Below are positions 1 through 8,674 of a DNA stretch of 64,000 nucleotides, in pieces (the stretch's first letter is position 1; every line of letters starts with the position of its first letter). The position numbers and the translations under genes are program-made. A model generated the notes under the pieces. It saw only the letters and a list, made by a program, of their open reading frames with translations, was not told the origin of the DNA and searched no databases. This DNA is from an uncultured Glaciecola sp. (GTDB taxonomy: Bacteria; Pseudomonadota; Gammaproteobacteria; Enterobacterales; Alteromonadaceae), in the NCBI GenBank assembly GCA_947496235.1, contig CANMCE010000014.1, positions 1-64,000 on the forward strand. Direction: 5' to 3'.

Positions 1-15
1 ATATTTGTTTCTCAT
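1..15 (-). CDS. First codons of an unidentified gene running off the left edge
   Basis: On the minus strand an ATG at 13-15 is preceded by a good ribosome binding site (AGGAAG at about 19-24), and five codons (M-R-N-K-Y) are visible before the edge. It begins about 50 bases after the premature stop of the McrB-like gene. It could be the next gene of that defence operon or the first gene of a mobile element whose insertion cut the McrB-like gene. Five codons cannot decide, so only the start signal is supported. Confidence 0.35.
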
Positions 16-63
16 AACACTTCCTATCATACTTCATTTTGAACATAAAAAGTGTCTAGTGTT

Positions 64-1116
64 TTAGGGGAAGATCAATTTTTGGGGATTTTTCTTGGCT
101 TTTTGGCAGAAACTCTTAAAAATACCATTTACTAATTCAAATTTAATATTTCCATCTGATGACACTCCTTTCGGCTTTATGCCATCTATAAAATCTTCGT
201 AAGTAAAAGAGGGGTGGAATTGTACTATTTCATATCTTGTTCTGTCGCCTTGACACACGAAATCCAGACTTTTTTTGACTTCATAAGTTTTTCCGGTACC
301 AGGCGGTCCATAGAAGATTACATTAGGAGTGTCCTTATCAACTATTTCCTTTGTGTTTGCAAACTTCCATAAAAATCTTGAGATTAAAACCCTTGTAACC
401 TCAGAACTGTCTAATTCAAAAATTGTGTCCACAATTTGTCTGATTTCGTAATTTTTTTTTAAATTTGTTTTTTTGTTAGGTTTGTCTTTATTTTCTAAAT
501 TTGTTTCTTGCTTTTCTTCTGAAAATTCTCGATAAAGTTCATCAATAGTCTCATCAGAATATATGGATAAAAAGTCGCAGGGGTGTTCTAGTACCGCTAT
601 TTTTCTAAGAAATTGTTTAGCCGCATATTCAGCACCTTCAACTATATCAATCTTCCCTAGAGGATGTTCACATTTAATAATGTTTTCCAGAATCGTTTTA
701 ACATTTTTTTCATAGAAATATCTTGCTTCTGACTCATTAGTTTTACCCCCTACTTTACTACCAGAGAGATGTTTCAAAATTGAATAAGTTTTTCCATCAT
801 TATTCATCTTAACTTCAAAGTTATTTGCATTACCGGGTTTAGAAGAACCAAAAAATTCCGGAGTAGTGCGTTCCAGGAAGTTACATAGATAATTTCCTGG
901 TAAGTTAGCATCATCGTTAGCTTTTATATTGGTGTATTCTCTAAGAGTTAAATTACTTTCCCTTATTTTTTCTCTATAAATCTTCCATTGTTCATTTATT
1001 TTAGGGACCTGTTCAGAAATTTTATTTTTTTCCGTTTCAGGCATATCTTTTAAATAACTTGCCCATAATGTTCTTAGTTCAGATATCCGTTTTTCATCTA
1101 ACTTACAATTTTCCAT
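64..1116 (-). pseudogene. Truncated McrB-like AAA+ GTPase
   Basis: McrB proteins are AAA+ NTPases that drive the McrC nuclease on modified DNA. This 350-residue product has a poorly conserved N-terminal part, a charged Lys/Asn-rich linker at about 205-225, then a clear McrB start: GPPGTGKT (Walker A) at 270-277 and the family motif QFHPSFTYEDFIDG near 300-313. It ends about 36 residues later, before the Walker B and sensor regions, so the ATPase fold is incomplete. Neither other frame stays open after the stop. Start chosen at the ATG at 1116; the next gene upstream, the HNH nuclease, is 36 bp away on the same strand. The region is AT-rich. I infer a decayed or rearranged type IV restriction locus. 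A short functional variant is possible but unlikely. Confidence 0.72.
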
Positions 1117-1152
1117 TTAACTTCTTCTTTATACAATTTTTAGTTTTTATTA

Positions 1153-2295
1153 TCACAGTCTAAACTGCATTTCCCGATGAAACGCTAAATAATCCTGATG
1201 CTTTTTGGACACCAAAATATTCATTTCTGGATGAATACCTAGGGTCTGGCGTTCTTCTAAATGCTCAGAAATCATTATCTTCCCTTTTTCGCTAAAGCTG
1301 ATGAACCCAAGATCAAATGCTTTATCAATATTTGCTAGGAGCAACAGACCATTGTAAGGATCTAGCCTTTCTTCATTATTTGATTTTGACCACGGTTTTA
1401 TATGTGAAGCGATTAAAAATCGGTAATTCGGATATTGCGTAACAGCGCAACCTTTCCAGTAGCCAATTAAATTTTCCCTAAATTGTCCTTGACCCACTCT
1501 AGCATTCACCATCACCGCTTTTTGAGTATCGGGAATATTCTTGTCCAAGATAATTTCATCGATGTCTTGCTTGATATCAGCTTGGGTAATATCTAAAAGA
1601 AAGTCTTTGTAACTGTTAATTGCCGCGCTATACATACCTTTACCGCGAGCGTTGTATTCTTTGAACTCTTTGACTTCGTAGGTTTTACTTACGATTTTTT
1701 GATATTCAGTAAATGAACTTATTCCCAATAAACCTTTATCAGAAACACCTACTTCATCCATCCATTTCGGAATTGAGTTTTTAAGCGCACCAAGATAATT
1801 TTGGATTGTTTTATCTGACTTACCAATTGATTTTGCCCATCTGCCATATTGCTCTTCCATGGAATCAAGATTGGATGTTAAGCAATTTCTAAGCACCGCT
1901 GCAGATTCAGGAACGAGCAATAACTCAAAAAGGGTTTCATCAAGGTAGGCAAAATTAACTAGCTTTTTAATATTTGAATCTGTTGCAGATTTAATCGATT
2001 TAAAAGCTTGCTGATTTTCAGGCGCTACATCTAGATGCCACCATCCAGAAGATTGTAGATGATAAAAGGGTAAGAATGGATTTTCAGCATCATTCTTCTG
2101 TTTTAAACGAGAAAAATGCCAACTAAACCGTTGTTTTAATAAATCATCATAGTAGATATGGTTATTCTGAATATGTCCTAACTCGATCAAATCCATTACT
2201 GCGAACATCATACAAACTTTGTGAGGTTTGGCGTGTCCCGATGATTTATCCGGTTTCAGACTTTGGAATTTTTCTGCATATTGAGCCAAACTCAT
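1153..2295 (-). CDS. HNH endonuclease with probable sulfur-binding (SBD) domain
   Basis: 380-residue predicted nuclease. The C-terminal third matches the HNH_2 type: RVGQGQFRENLIGYW, then a Cys, ASHIKPWSKS, ERLDPYNGLLL, and FDLGFISF. The His of ASHIKPW and the Asn of DPYNG are the expected catalytic positions. The N-terminal 75 residues (PHKVCMMFAVMDLIE ... PFYHLQSSGWWHL) resemble the sulfur-binding domain of ScoMcrA-type enzymes that cut phosphorothioated DNA. A helical middle segment with GKSDKTIQNYLGAL separates the two. It is the first gene of a two-gene minus-strand unit with the truncated McrB-like gene. Role inferred: type IV restriction of modified foreign DNA. The HNH call is firm and the SBD call is by pattern only. 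Confidence 0.78.
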   Translation of the reverse strand: MSLAQYAEKFQSLKPDKSSGHAKPHKVCMMFAVMDLIELGHIQNNHIYYDDLLKQRFSWHFSRLKQKNDAENPFLPFYHLQSSGWWHLDVAPENQQAFKSIKSATDSNIKKLVNFAYLDETLFELLLVPESAAVLRNCLTSNLDSMEEQYGRWAKSIGKSDKTIQNYLGALKNSIPKWMDEVGVSDKGLLGISSFTEYQKIVSKTYEVKEFKEYNARGKGMYSAAINSYKDFLLDITQADIKQDIDEIILDKNIPDTQKAVMVNARVGQGQFRENLIGYWKGCAVTQYPNYRFLIASHIKPWSKSNNEERLDPYNGLLLLANIDKAFDLGFISFSEKGKIMISEHLEERQTLGIHPEMNILVSKKHQDYLAFHREMQFRL

Positions 2296-2438
2296 TTCAT
2301 TGAAACCATTATCGCTCGATAGCTAGATTTCAAAACTGTCATATACAACATAACTTTCCTCCATGAATTATGAGTGATATCTCTAGCCCCTCAAAGGTTC
2401 ATCCTATGACAATATCACTCATTTTCAAAATTTATTCC

Positions 2439-4232
2439 CTACTGCGCTCCATGTAAAGCAGCTAACACATACACCAAAGGTGCGTTCCAGTTGATGGTGA
2501 CCTCGTTTGTGGCGTAGCTGCACCAATCATCTACATATGTGGTGGCGGGTTGGTCGCCTGTGTAGTTACAGCCGTCTTCTCGTCCTGGGTGCGGGCCGCC
2601 AACTAAAAAGCCGGGCACTGGTGCGCTGACATCATCGGCAAACGACTGTCTGTGGTGAGGGTCTTGTGGCGTCTTGCTTCCATTGCCGGTTACAAAGGAA
2701 TAATCTGTAGGGTTTTTCCCTAACACATAATCGATTAATCCAATGGCGGCGTTCACGTATTCCACCGATGCGGTTTGGCGATAGGCTTGCATTAAAATAA
2801 AGGCTTTGTTCATCGCGCCTGAATTGCTGCCCCAGACAAAATCATTGGTTTCCATGGCTACGCCATAAGCTGAGTTTGAGTGGCTGTTAACTATGCCGTC
2901 GGCTACCGCAATTAGGCTATTTTTCAGGCTGATATAGGCGTCTGTGGCGAGCATATTTTCCCCTTCTGCCAACAATGACACATAGGCCAATCCCATTGTA
3001 TTTGGCCAACCAGGAATGCTTGCGCCTGTGGCGTATTGGTTAAAATCATCTAAATATTGAGCATCAGCGGTAAGCAAATAAAGCTCTGCGGCAGCCCAAG
3101 CGAACTCGCCAGCATAATTTGAATCTTGATAACCGCCGGTTTGAATATCCGCCGGTTGCACGTATTCAACGTTTGGATTTGCTACCGCCCATGCGTAGGC
3201 GTCAATAGCGGCTTGAGTATAGCTTGCCGCTTGATTAGCGTATTCTGGAATATTGGCATAAACACGACTAGCGGTCGCCATTACACCCGCAAAATTGAGG
3301 GTGGCGCCTGTGCCTTTTTGCACTACATATCGCTGTGCGGTGGCTTCGTGAGGCATTACCGTACCGGCAAAAGACGCAGTAGTTAACTTATGATACACAC
3401 CGCCATCGTTGGGATCTTGCATGCTAGCCATCCATTCTAGATTCCACATAATCTCATCTAAAATGTCGGGGGCGTTATTGCTCGATTCTGGAATATTGCC
3501 ATTCCGGGTTTGATAAAATTCAGGATAGTGAATATAAGCGGCCAATAGGGTGTAGGTTGAAATACCGCTGTTGACTATGTATTTGTTGTAATCACCAGCG
3601 TCGTACCACCCTTTTGGTGAACTGATTACTGTACCTTCGGGCCGTTCAGCAGTGGCCGCTGATGCATGCACTAATACTTGGTCGTCAGGATGTCCTAAAG
3701 GTCGCGCCCAATCGCCCGCAAATTCAGCGGTTAACTCCATGCTTGCACGATTAAAATAATAAGCTTTAAGGGCAGTATCATGCACATTGAGAAAGCTGTC
3801 TTCGCCGATGGTAAACACTGGAGAATCATCAAATTCTGCAACCCGAATCACATAAGAACCCCCTGCTGTTAAGTCACTAAAATCTGCCAATTTAACGGCT
3901 TGATCAGCCGGTGCCCAAGTTGCTTCATCCGATAAATTGCCAGTAAATACTGCACTGTTGGTGTCTGTGTTAATAACTTCAAAGGTTGTGGCCGCACTGG
4001 TAGGCACAACCGCAACTTTTGCGAAGCTGGGCAAATAACCGATTTGATTGACTTTGATATCACCTTCCGGTGCCGGCGGCGGTGGAGGTGGTGGTGCAGG
4101 AGGCGGTGGTGTTGGGGGCGTACTAGGTGATGATGAACCACCACCGCCACAAGCTGAAATAGCAATACTAAGAAATGATAAAATTGCGAATTGATAAAAT
4201 CGTTTGGAAAAACCAAGGAAACGACTGCGCAT
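2439..4232 (-). CDS. GH9 endoglucanase lipoprotein
   Basis: Secreted cellulase of glycoside hydrolase family 9, cutting beta-1,4-glucans by inversion. A lipoprotein signal peptide ends in ISAC, followed by a Gly/Ser and then a poly-Pro linker that would space the enzyme from the outer membrane. Next comes a CelD_N Ig-like domain (IKVNQIGYLP) and the (alpha/alpha)6 catalytic domain. Hallmarks are the catalytic-base Asp in YDAGDYNKY near 210, the DPHHRQSF His motif near 525, and the proton-donor Glu in NEVTINWNAP near 575. I start at ATG 4232 because GGAG lies six bases upstream; the longer start at 4253 has no good site. It stands alone behind a LacI-type operator, suggesting sugar-controlled expression. 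Confidence 0.93.
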   Translation of the reverse strand: MRSRFLGFSKRFYQFAILSFLSIAISACGGGGSSSPSTPPTPPPPAPPPPPPPAPEGDIKVNQIGYLPSFAKVAVVPTSAATTFEVINTDTNSAVFTGNLSDEATWAPADQAVKLADFSDLTAGGSYVIRVAEFDDSPVFTIGEDSFLNVHDTALKAYYFNRASMELTAEFAGDWARPLGHPDDQVLVHASAATAERPEGTVISSPKGWYDAGDYNKYIVNSGISTYTLLAAYIHYPEFYQTRNGNIPESSNNAPDILDEIMWNLEWMASMQDPNDGGVYHKLTTASFAGTVMPHEATAQRYVVQKGTGATLNFAGVMATASRVYANIPEYANQAASYTQAAIDAYAWAVANPNVEYVQPADIQTGGYQDSNYAGEFAWAAAELYLLTADAQYLDDFNQYATGASIPGWPNTMGLAYVSLLAEGENMLATDAYISLKNSLIAVADGIVNSHSNSAYGVAMETNDFVWGSNSGAMNKAFILMQAYRQTASVEYVNAAIGLIDYVLGKNPTDYSFVTGNGSKTPQDPHHRQSFADDVSAPVPGFLVGGPHPGREDGCNYTGDQPATTYVDDWCSYATNEVTINWNAPLVYVLAALHGAQ

Positions 4233-4256
4233 ATTAAACTCCATATCAAACATACC

Positions 4257-4270
4257 TGAAAGCGCTTACA
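4257..4270 (-). promoter_or_regulatory. LacI-family operator-like palindrome before the GH9 gene
   Basis: Read on the minus strand the site is TGTAAGCGCTTTCA, an interrupted palindrome around AGCGCT with six of seven paired positions matching. It fits the general LacI-family operator form TGNNANCGNTNNCA. It lies 25 bp upstream of the chosen start of the cellulase gene, where a bound repressor would block transcription. No LacI-family regulator is encoded in this window, so the cognate protein is unknown. Confidence 0.6.
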
Positions 4271-4502
4271 TAGATGAGTAAATTTTTTTGATTGCACGGA
4301 TATTTGATTGGTCCTTTTGCGACGAATCTGATACTCGTAAAATCACTTAAACTGTAAATTGATTGTTAATTTTACGTAAATTTACAAATATCTCCATCGT
4401 TAATTTGTGTTTTTTTCATTTCCCATTAGGCTTAGATATAAAAAAAGGCGCACGGATAATCAATATTCGCCTCTTGTTCAACAAAAGCGTAAATGGATTT
4501 AT

Positions 4503-5318
4503 ATGCAAAACTCCACACAAACTCTCATTCGCATTTTCAAAGCTTTCGTGTTCTGGGCTGTGTTCCAGCTACTGTTTTTTAGTGGTGGGTTTAGTTTTTT
4601 GTTTCCTATGCTTCCAAGCTGGGGAATAGCTATTGTGATGGGTAGCGTGATCATAGCGGGTACCATGTTGACGACCTGGGTATTTCTCAAATTTGACGAA
4701 CTCACTTGGCGCGATTTGGGGATGCTGCCTAACCGATCTTCATGGCTTAAATTGATTGTTTCTTTGCTTGTGGGCATTTTGTTTTTTGGCAGTTTTTATG
4801 TGGTGTATTATCTGTTTACGCCCATTACCATAATGCCTGTTGAAGGAAAAAACCTCCTTACTTCTTTTATCCTAATATTGTTAGTTTTTCTCGCGTTAGG
4901 CACTATGGAAGAAATCGCCTTTCGTGGCTACTTTCTTAAGAAACTTGCCAGTGCCATCGGAATTCGAAGTGCCATCTATATTACCTCTATCGCCTTTGGT
5001 TTTTATCATGGATTAAGCTTTGAAAGCGTTTCTGGCCCTGCTATTTGGGGGCTTTATTATGGCGTGCTTGCCTACTGGACCAAAGGCTTGGCGATTCCCA
5101 TTGGCTTTCATGTGGGCGTTAACGTAATTCAAGGCATATTTAGTGAGAAAACGAAATGGATAGAGGGCATCTGGATGTTCGATTTCGTCGACAAGTCATC
5201 GCCTTTTACCATTGATCAAGTCACCATAGCATTGCAGTTGCTTTTACTGGTGGGTGGTGTGTTATTGGTTGAATATTATTTACGTGTAGTACAGCCGAAG
5301 CAAAAAAATCTGGATTAA
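4503..5318 (+). CDS. CPBP-family intramembrane glutamic endopeptidase
   Basis: 271-residue multi-spanning membrane protein of the CPBP (CAAX protease and bacteriocin-processing, Abi) family, homologues of Rce1. The family's three motifs are present: EEIAFRG (E136, E137, R141), FGFYHG (H169) and HVGVN (H203, N207), so the active site looks intact. Start chosen at ATG 4503 (GGA five bases upstream); an in-frame ATG at 4407 would add a basic, non-membrane stretch. Bacterial members act in bacteriocin self-immunity or in cutting membrane proteins. The bacteriocin-like peptide gene begins 126 bp downstream on the same strand, so a shared role is possible but not shown. Confidence 0.9.
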   Translation: MQNSTQTLIRIFKAFVFWAVFQLLFFSGGFSFLFPMLPSWGIAIVMGSVIIAGTMLTTWVFLKFDELTWRDLGMLPNRSSWLKLIVSLLVGILFFGSFYVVYYLFTPITIMPVEGKNLLTSFILILLVFLALGTMEEIAFRGYFLKKLASAIGIRSAIYITSIAFGFYHGLSFESVSGPAIWGLYYGVLAYWTKGLAIPIGFHVGVNVIQGIFSEKTKWIEGIWMFDFVDKSSPFTIDQVTIALQLLLLVGGVLLVEYYLRVVQPKQKNLD

Positions 5319-5394
5319 TGTGATTTTTCAACACTTATTTGAAACTCTCCTAAAGTACAGGTGTTTTTATAATTTCCTTGAGTAAACTTGAATC

Positions 5395-5417
5395 AGGCAA
5401 TCAAGGGTTGATTGCCT
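5395..5417 (+). promoter_or_regulatory. Perfect stem-loop in the leader of the bacteriocin-like gene
   Basis: AGGCAATCAA, loop GGG, TTGATTGCCT: a perfect 10-bp stem with a 3-base loop, ending 27 bp before the peptide start codon. The weakly T-rich sequence after it (TTAACTTAATTT) is not a classical U-tract. It may end the CPBP transcript or control or stabilise the peptide mRNA. Confidence 0.55.
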
Positions 5418-5444
5418 TAACTTAATTTAAAAAGGAATTTACAT

Positions 5445-5648
5445 ATGCAAGTACTCGATCAAGCAAGTATTCAACAAGTGAATGGCGGATGTGCTGAGCT
5501 CTGCTGGGGCGATTTTGATGCTGGCGAAATGGCCGCGCAAGTGGCTGGTGGCGCCATTGCAGGCAGTTTAGCTGGCCCTGCAGGTGCAGCAGCGGGTGCC
5601 GTTGGTGCGGCTGCCGCTTATATTTTTGACGTATTGTGGACTGACTAA
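5445..5648 (+). CDS. Double-glycine leader peptide, bacteriocin/microcin-like
   Basis: 67-residue peptide. The first 15 residues (MQVLDQASIQQVNGG) form a typical double-glycine leader removed by C39-peptidase ABC exporters. The predicted 52-residue mature part begins CAELCW, with the only two cysteines at 16 and 20, then a Gly/Ala-rich helix with GxxxG spacing (G36, G40, G44; G47, G51) as in two-peptide class II bacteriocins, and ends in an aromatic tail. Oddly it has no Lys or Arg at all and several acidic residues, so it would be anionic, unlike most bacteriocins. Start site AAAGGAATTTACAT is good. No C39 exporter is in the window. It could be an antimicrobial, a signal peptide, or another exported GG-peptide. 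Confidence 0.72.
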   Translation: MQVLDQASIQQVNGGCAELCWGDFDAGEMAAQVAGGAIAGSLAGPAGAAAGAVGAAAAYIFDVLWTD

Positions 5649-5670
5649 ATTTTGGTCTTTTACGTTTAGT

Positions 5671-5715
5671 AAATAAATGGCATATTACTGCCTTGGTAAG
5701 ATGCCATTTATTTTT
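5671..5715 (+). terminator. Hairpin with T-run between peptide gene and its neighbour
   Basis: AAATAAATGGCAT (5671-5683) pairs perfectly with ATGCCATTTATTT (5701-5713). An inner TTAC/GTAA stem extends it, and TTTTT follows at 5711-5715. It sits 22 bp after the peptide stop and just before the ribosome binding site of the next gene. A leaky terminator here would give more peptide mRNA than downstream mRNA, the usual ratio for bacteriocin and immunity genes. Confidence 0.62.
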
Positions 5716-5728
5716 CAAGAGGAATGAG

Positions 5729-5923
5729 ATGAAACAAACATTAGCATTGAGCAGGCTGCCTATAGCCTTTTTAGCCGCAATTATTATCGGTGTTCTTACG
5801 TCTTTAGCATTAGATTACTCATTGCCGACGGACTCATCATTTGTTTCAATTGCAAAGGGGCTTATTACTGGGTTATTGGTCGGAATTTCCATGATTATGA
5901 TCCTCAAAAAGAAAGCTGTTTAA
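5729..5923 (+). CDS. Small two-helix membrane protein, candidate immunity protein
   Basis: 64 residues from ATG 5729, preceded by AGAGGAATGAG. Two hydrophobic segments (about 10-27 and 38-57) are separated by a short polar loop and followed by the basic end KKKAV, predicting a hairpin in the inner membrane with a cytoplasmic tail. I do not recognise a family. Its position directly behind the double-glycine peptide, separated only by the hairpin, suggests an immunity or accessory role by guilt of association. The 274 bases after it hold only weak hairpins and no convincing gene. Confidence 0.62.
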   Translation: MKQTLALSRLPIAFLAAIIIGVLTSLALDYSLPTDSSFVSIAKGLITGLLVGISMIMILKKKAV

Positions 5924-6197
5924 AAAATTGTAGTTAAATTTTTTGGTTTTCTTTTTAGAGATGTAATGGATGTGAAATGAAAGTTTTTAGACGACTTTCG
6001 ATACTATTTGCACCCCGTGCTGCAGGACTATGATGCTAAAAAGCATAATCATCTTCAACTAAAGCGCGTCAAAACTTGCAAAGCACTCCTCAATTCTCCT
6101 ACATTCATAAGTGCAAAATCATGATTCTGGACGCCTTAAGGAAAATTAGACGCTAGGCTGAGATTCACTTAGTGATTGAATACGGAGCTAGTTCCCA

Positions 6198-7658
6198 GTG
6201 AAGAAAAAACTCAAAGTCTTTTTGAAGATATTTTCAATTGTCTCTTTTATTTACGGCGCTTGGATGTTCTATCAACAAATGCGCATTCCTGATGTTCAGC
6301 GTTTATCTGGCAATGAAAATCGTTCCTGGTTGATTCAAAACGTTAATGTGTTGCCCATGGATAATCCCGAGCAGCCTGTGTTGTATGCTCATTCTGTAGT
6401 AGTTGAAAATGGCATGATTACTCAGATCTTTCCTAACGCTGACATAAACAATCTTCCCAACCTATCTTCATTAGACATCATCGATGGGCAAGGCATGTAT
6501 CTGACGCCTGGGCTTACAGATGTCCATGTACATGTGTTAGATGAAGCTGAATTAGCAGCCTTTTTATATTATGGCGTGACCGCTATACGCAACATGAATG
6601 GATTCTCGATGCACCTAAGAATGCAGGCATCTATTGAGAATGCACAATTGTTAGGGCCAAGCTTCATTACCACCGGCCAAATTCTTAATAGCCCCGGCAG
6701 TAATTTCAATGGATTTCAACAAAGTGTGCAAACCCCTGAGCAAGCGATAGCTGCAGTTGAAAAGCAATATCAGCAAGGATTTCGGCATTTAAAAGTGTAT
6801 TCAAACCTATTTCCCGATGTGTTTGACGCTATCAAACAAAGTGCGCAAGCACTTGGTATGAGCATAACAGGGCATTCGCCAGAGGGTCATCGTCACGATG
6901 GCGTTCCCTATGAAAAACCCTTTGAAATTTCTTGGGATGAAAGTGTAGGTCAGGGTTTTACCAGCCTTGAACATATAGAAACCATTGCCTGGCATGCGCT
7001 GCGCGACACTATGAACGAAACTTCTATGCGAGCTGCTGCACAACAATTAGCTACCTCTGGGGATGCAGTAACACCCACTTTAATTGCACATCGACGATTG
7101 GTTAAGGTTGCGCAAAGCAAAGGCGGCTATCTTCATCAAGAAGACAGTGACATGATAAACCCTGTGATTCCTATTATGGAGATTGGGGCTCAAGAATTTT
7201 GGTCGAACATGGACCCTAACGGTTACGAATTACCTCATGCGATGTTTTTCCTAGAAGCAACCAAGATGCTTCAGCAAGAAAATGTGCCCTTGTTAGCAGG
7301 TTCAGATGCCGGTGGTTTTGGTTTGATCCCCGGCAAATCCTTACATGAGGAATTAGCGTTAATGTCGGAAGCTGGATTGTCGAATTATCAGGTTCTGCAA
7401 GCGGCTACGAAAAATGCAAGCTTAATTGGGTTTACTAAGCTAGGGCAAATAAAGCCGGAATTCACCGCTAATTTACTATTGCTCAAGCAAAATCCTCTTG
7501 AGGATCTCCAGAACCTATCACAAATCGAAGGGGTAATGGTTAATGGTCATTGGATTGATTCAGGTGAACGAGAAGAGTTAAAACAAGTTGCCAAGGACAC
7601 CAGATTAACCCGATCATTAGTGCGAATTGCGGAAATCAGAATTAGCGAGTGGTTTTAA
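6198..7658 (+). CDS. Membrane-anchored amidohydrolase (imidazolonepropionase-like)
   Basis: 486-residue metal-dependent hydrolase. An N-terminal segment at about 8-26 is an uncleaved signal anchor. The TIM-barrel domain keeps its metal ligands: HVH at 110-112 (TPGLTDVHVHVLDE), a Lys in HLKVYSN near 201, His in ITGHSPEG, His in LEHIE, and Asp in AGSDAGG near 370. These fit cyclic amide or dipeptide hydrolases of the imidazolonepropionase/prolidase group, though the substrate cannot be read. The start is GTG 6198 with GGAG ten bases upstream. An AraC-type regulator follows after three bases, so the two are co-transcribed and the enzyme's substrate or product may be sensed by its neighbour. Confidence 0.86.
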   Translation: MKKKLKVFLKIFSIVSFIYGAWMFYQQMRIPDVQRLSGNENRSWLIQNVNVLPMDNPEQPVLYAHSVVVENGMITQIFPNADINNLPNLSSLDIIDGQGMYLTPGLTDVHVHVLDEAELAAFLYYGVTAIRNMNGFSMHLRMQASIENAQLLGPSFITTGQILNSPGSNFNGFQQSVQTPEQAIAAVEKQYQQGFRHLKVYSNLFPDVFDAIKQSAQALGMSITGHSPEGHRHDGVPYEKPFEISWDESVGQGFTSLEHIETIAWHALRDTMNETSMRAAAQQLATSGDAVTPTLIAHRRLVKVAQSKGGYLHQEDSDMINPVIPIMEIGAQEFWSNMDPNGYELPHAMFFLEATKMLQQENVPLLAGSDAGGFGLIPGKSLHEELALMSEAGLSNYQVLQAATKNASLIGFTKLGQIKPEFTANLLLLKQNPLEDLQNLSQIEGVMVNGHWIDSGEREELKQVAKDTRLTRSLVRIAEIRISEWF

Positions 7659-7661
7659 AGC

Positions 7662-8660
7662 ATGATTAATCAGTCGGTAAGCCTAATGTTGGCTACCCTA
7701 TGTTTCATAGCGGTATATCTACCCAAAGGTGCTCACTTGTTTGGTTTTCGGTTATTGATGCTGATTAGTGGTGTCGGTATGCTGCTTGACTATGGGCAAA
7801 ACGCTTTGCAATTATTTACGGCACCCTATGCCATTGCTATTATTTTTGCGCTAGGCCCCTGCTATTACTTTTTCATTAGTTTTTTGCTACGCCAACCGCA
7901 AAAACCTATACTGATGATACTGCATGCTATTCCAGCATTAATAAGCCTGTTCTTTTTACAATATCCTCAAGAGCTGATCTTAATAGGTACGCTGTCTCAA
8001 TTTGCATATATAGTATTTTGCCTATACCTGATCCGGCAATATCATTTGGCCATTGTGCAAATAACCAGTGATGCCTATTCCCACCAGCTAAAGTGGATCA
8101 TTCCCGTGTTTTACATTACTGGTGTGAATAAAACACTGGAACTTGTGCGACTAAACCTGCAACCAGAACTCGGTCCGCAAATTAACAATTTTTGGCAAAT
8201 GCTAGGTAACCTGGTTACCTTTGGCTTGGTTGTGTTTATATTAAAACAGCTCGTTTATTACAGTAAAGTATTCAAAGAGTGGAACAGTCTTGCATCTGGC
8301 GAGCACTCACCAGAAAACCAAAACGCAGAATCTATTTTTAAACAGATAAAACGCTTCGTATTAGAACATGATTTGCATTTAACGCTTCGACTCACTATTC
8401 GCAGCATAGCGGAACAAATGGGCATTAGTGAAAAAGATATATCTTGGGCGGTAAATCAGGGAGGCAATACCAATTTTAATGACTTTATTAATGCATTGCG
8501 TATTGAGCATTTCAAGCAGCAGGTTAGCATTCAAGGGCAATCATCTAATCTGTTAGACCTAGCTTTTTCCTCGGGATTTAATTCTAAATCGTCATTTAAT
8601 GCGGTATTTAAAAAGCACACTGGACTTACACCTTCTGCTTATTTAAAGGCATTGACATAA
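7662..8660 (+). CDS. AraC-family regulator with N-terminal membrane domain
   Basis: 332 residues. The first 205 or so contain about six to seven hydrophobic helices, and the last 100 form an AraC/XylS DNA-binding domain: first helix-turn-helix RSIAEQMGISEKDISWAVNQ, second LLDLAFSSGFNSKSSFNAVF, then KKHTGLTPSAYLKAL. Membrane-embedded AraC proteins of this kind are common in Alteromonadales and are thought to sense membrane or periplasmic signals. It starts three bases after the amidohydrolase stop and is followed by a clear terminator, closing a two-gene operon. Targets are unknown; self-control of the operon is the simplest guess. Confidence 0.88.
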   Translation: MINQSVSLMLATLCFIAVYLPKGAHLFGFRLLMLISGVGMLLDYGQNALQLFTAPYAIAIIFALGPCYYFFISFLLRQPQKPILMILHAIPALISLFFLQYPQELILIGTLSQFAYIVFCLYLIRQYHLAIVQITSDAYSHQLKWIIPVFYITGVNKTLELVRLNLQPELGPQINNFWQMLGNLVTFGLVVFILKQLVYYSKVFKEWNSLASGEHSPENQNAESIFKQIKRFVLEHDLHLTLRLTIRSIAEQMGISEKDISWAVNQGGNTNFNDFINALRIEHFKQQVSIQGQSSNLLDLAFSSGFNSKSSFNAVFKKHTGLTPSAYLKALT

Positions 8661-8674
8661 GCAAAAGAAAAAAC

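Noticed and set aside
3869-4297. 142-codon frame over the start of the cellulase gene with His-rich text
   Set aside because: The His/Arg/Leu runs are the alternate-frame reading of the Pro-linker codons, so it is a shadow of the GH9 gene.
5924-6197. Small gene or riboswitch between the two-helix protein and the amidohydrolase
   Set aside because: Only short weak hairpins (such as around 6030-6055) and no coding pattern; no riboswitch consensus recognised.
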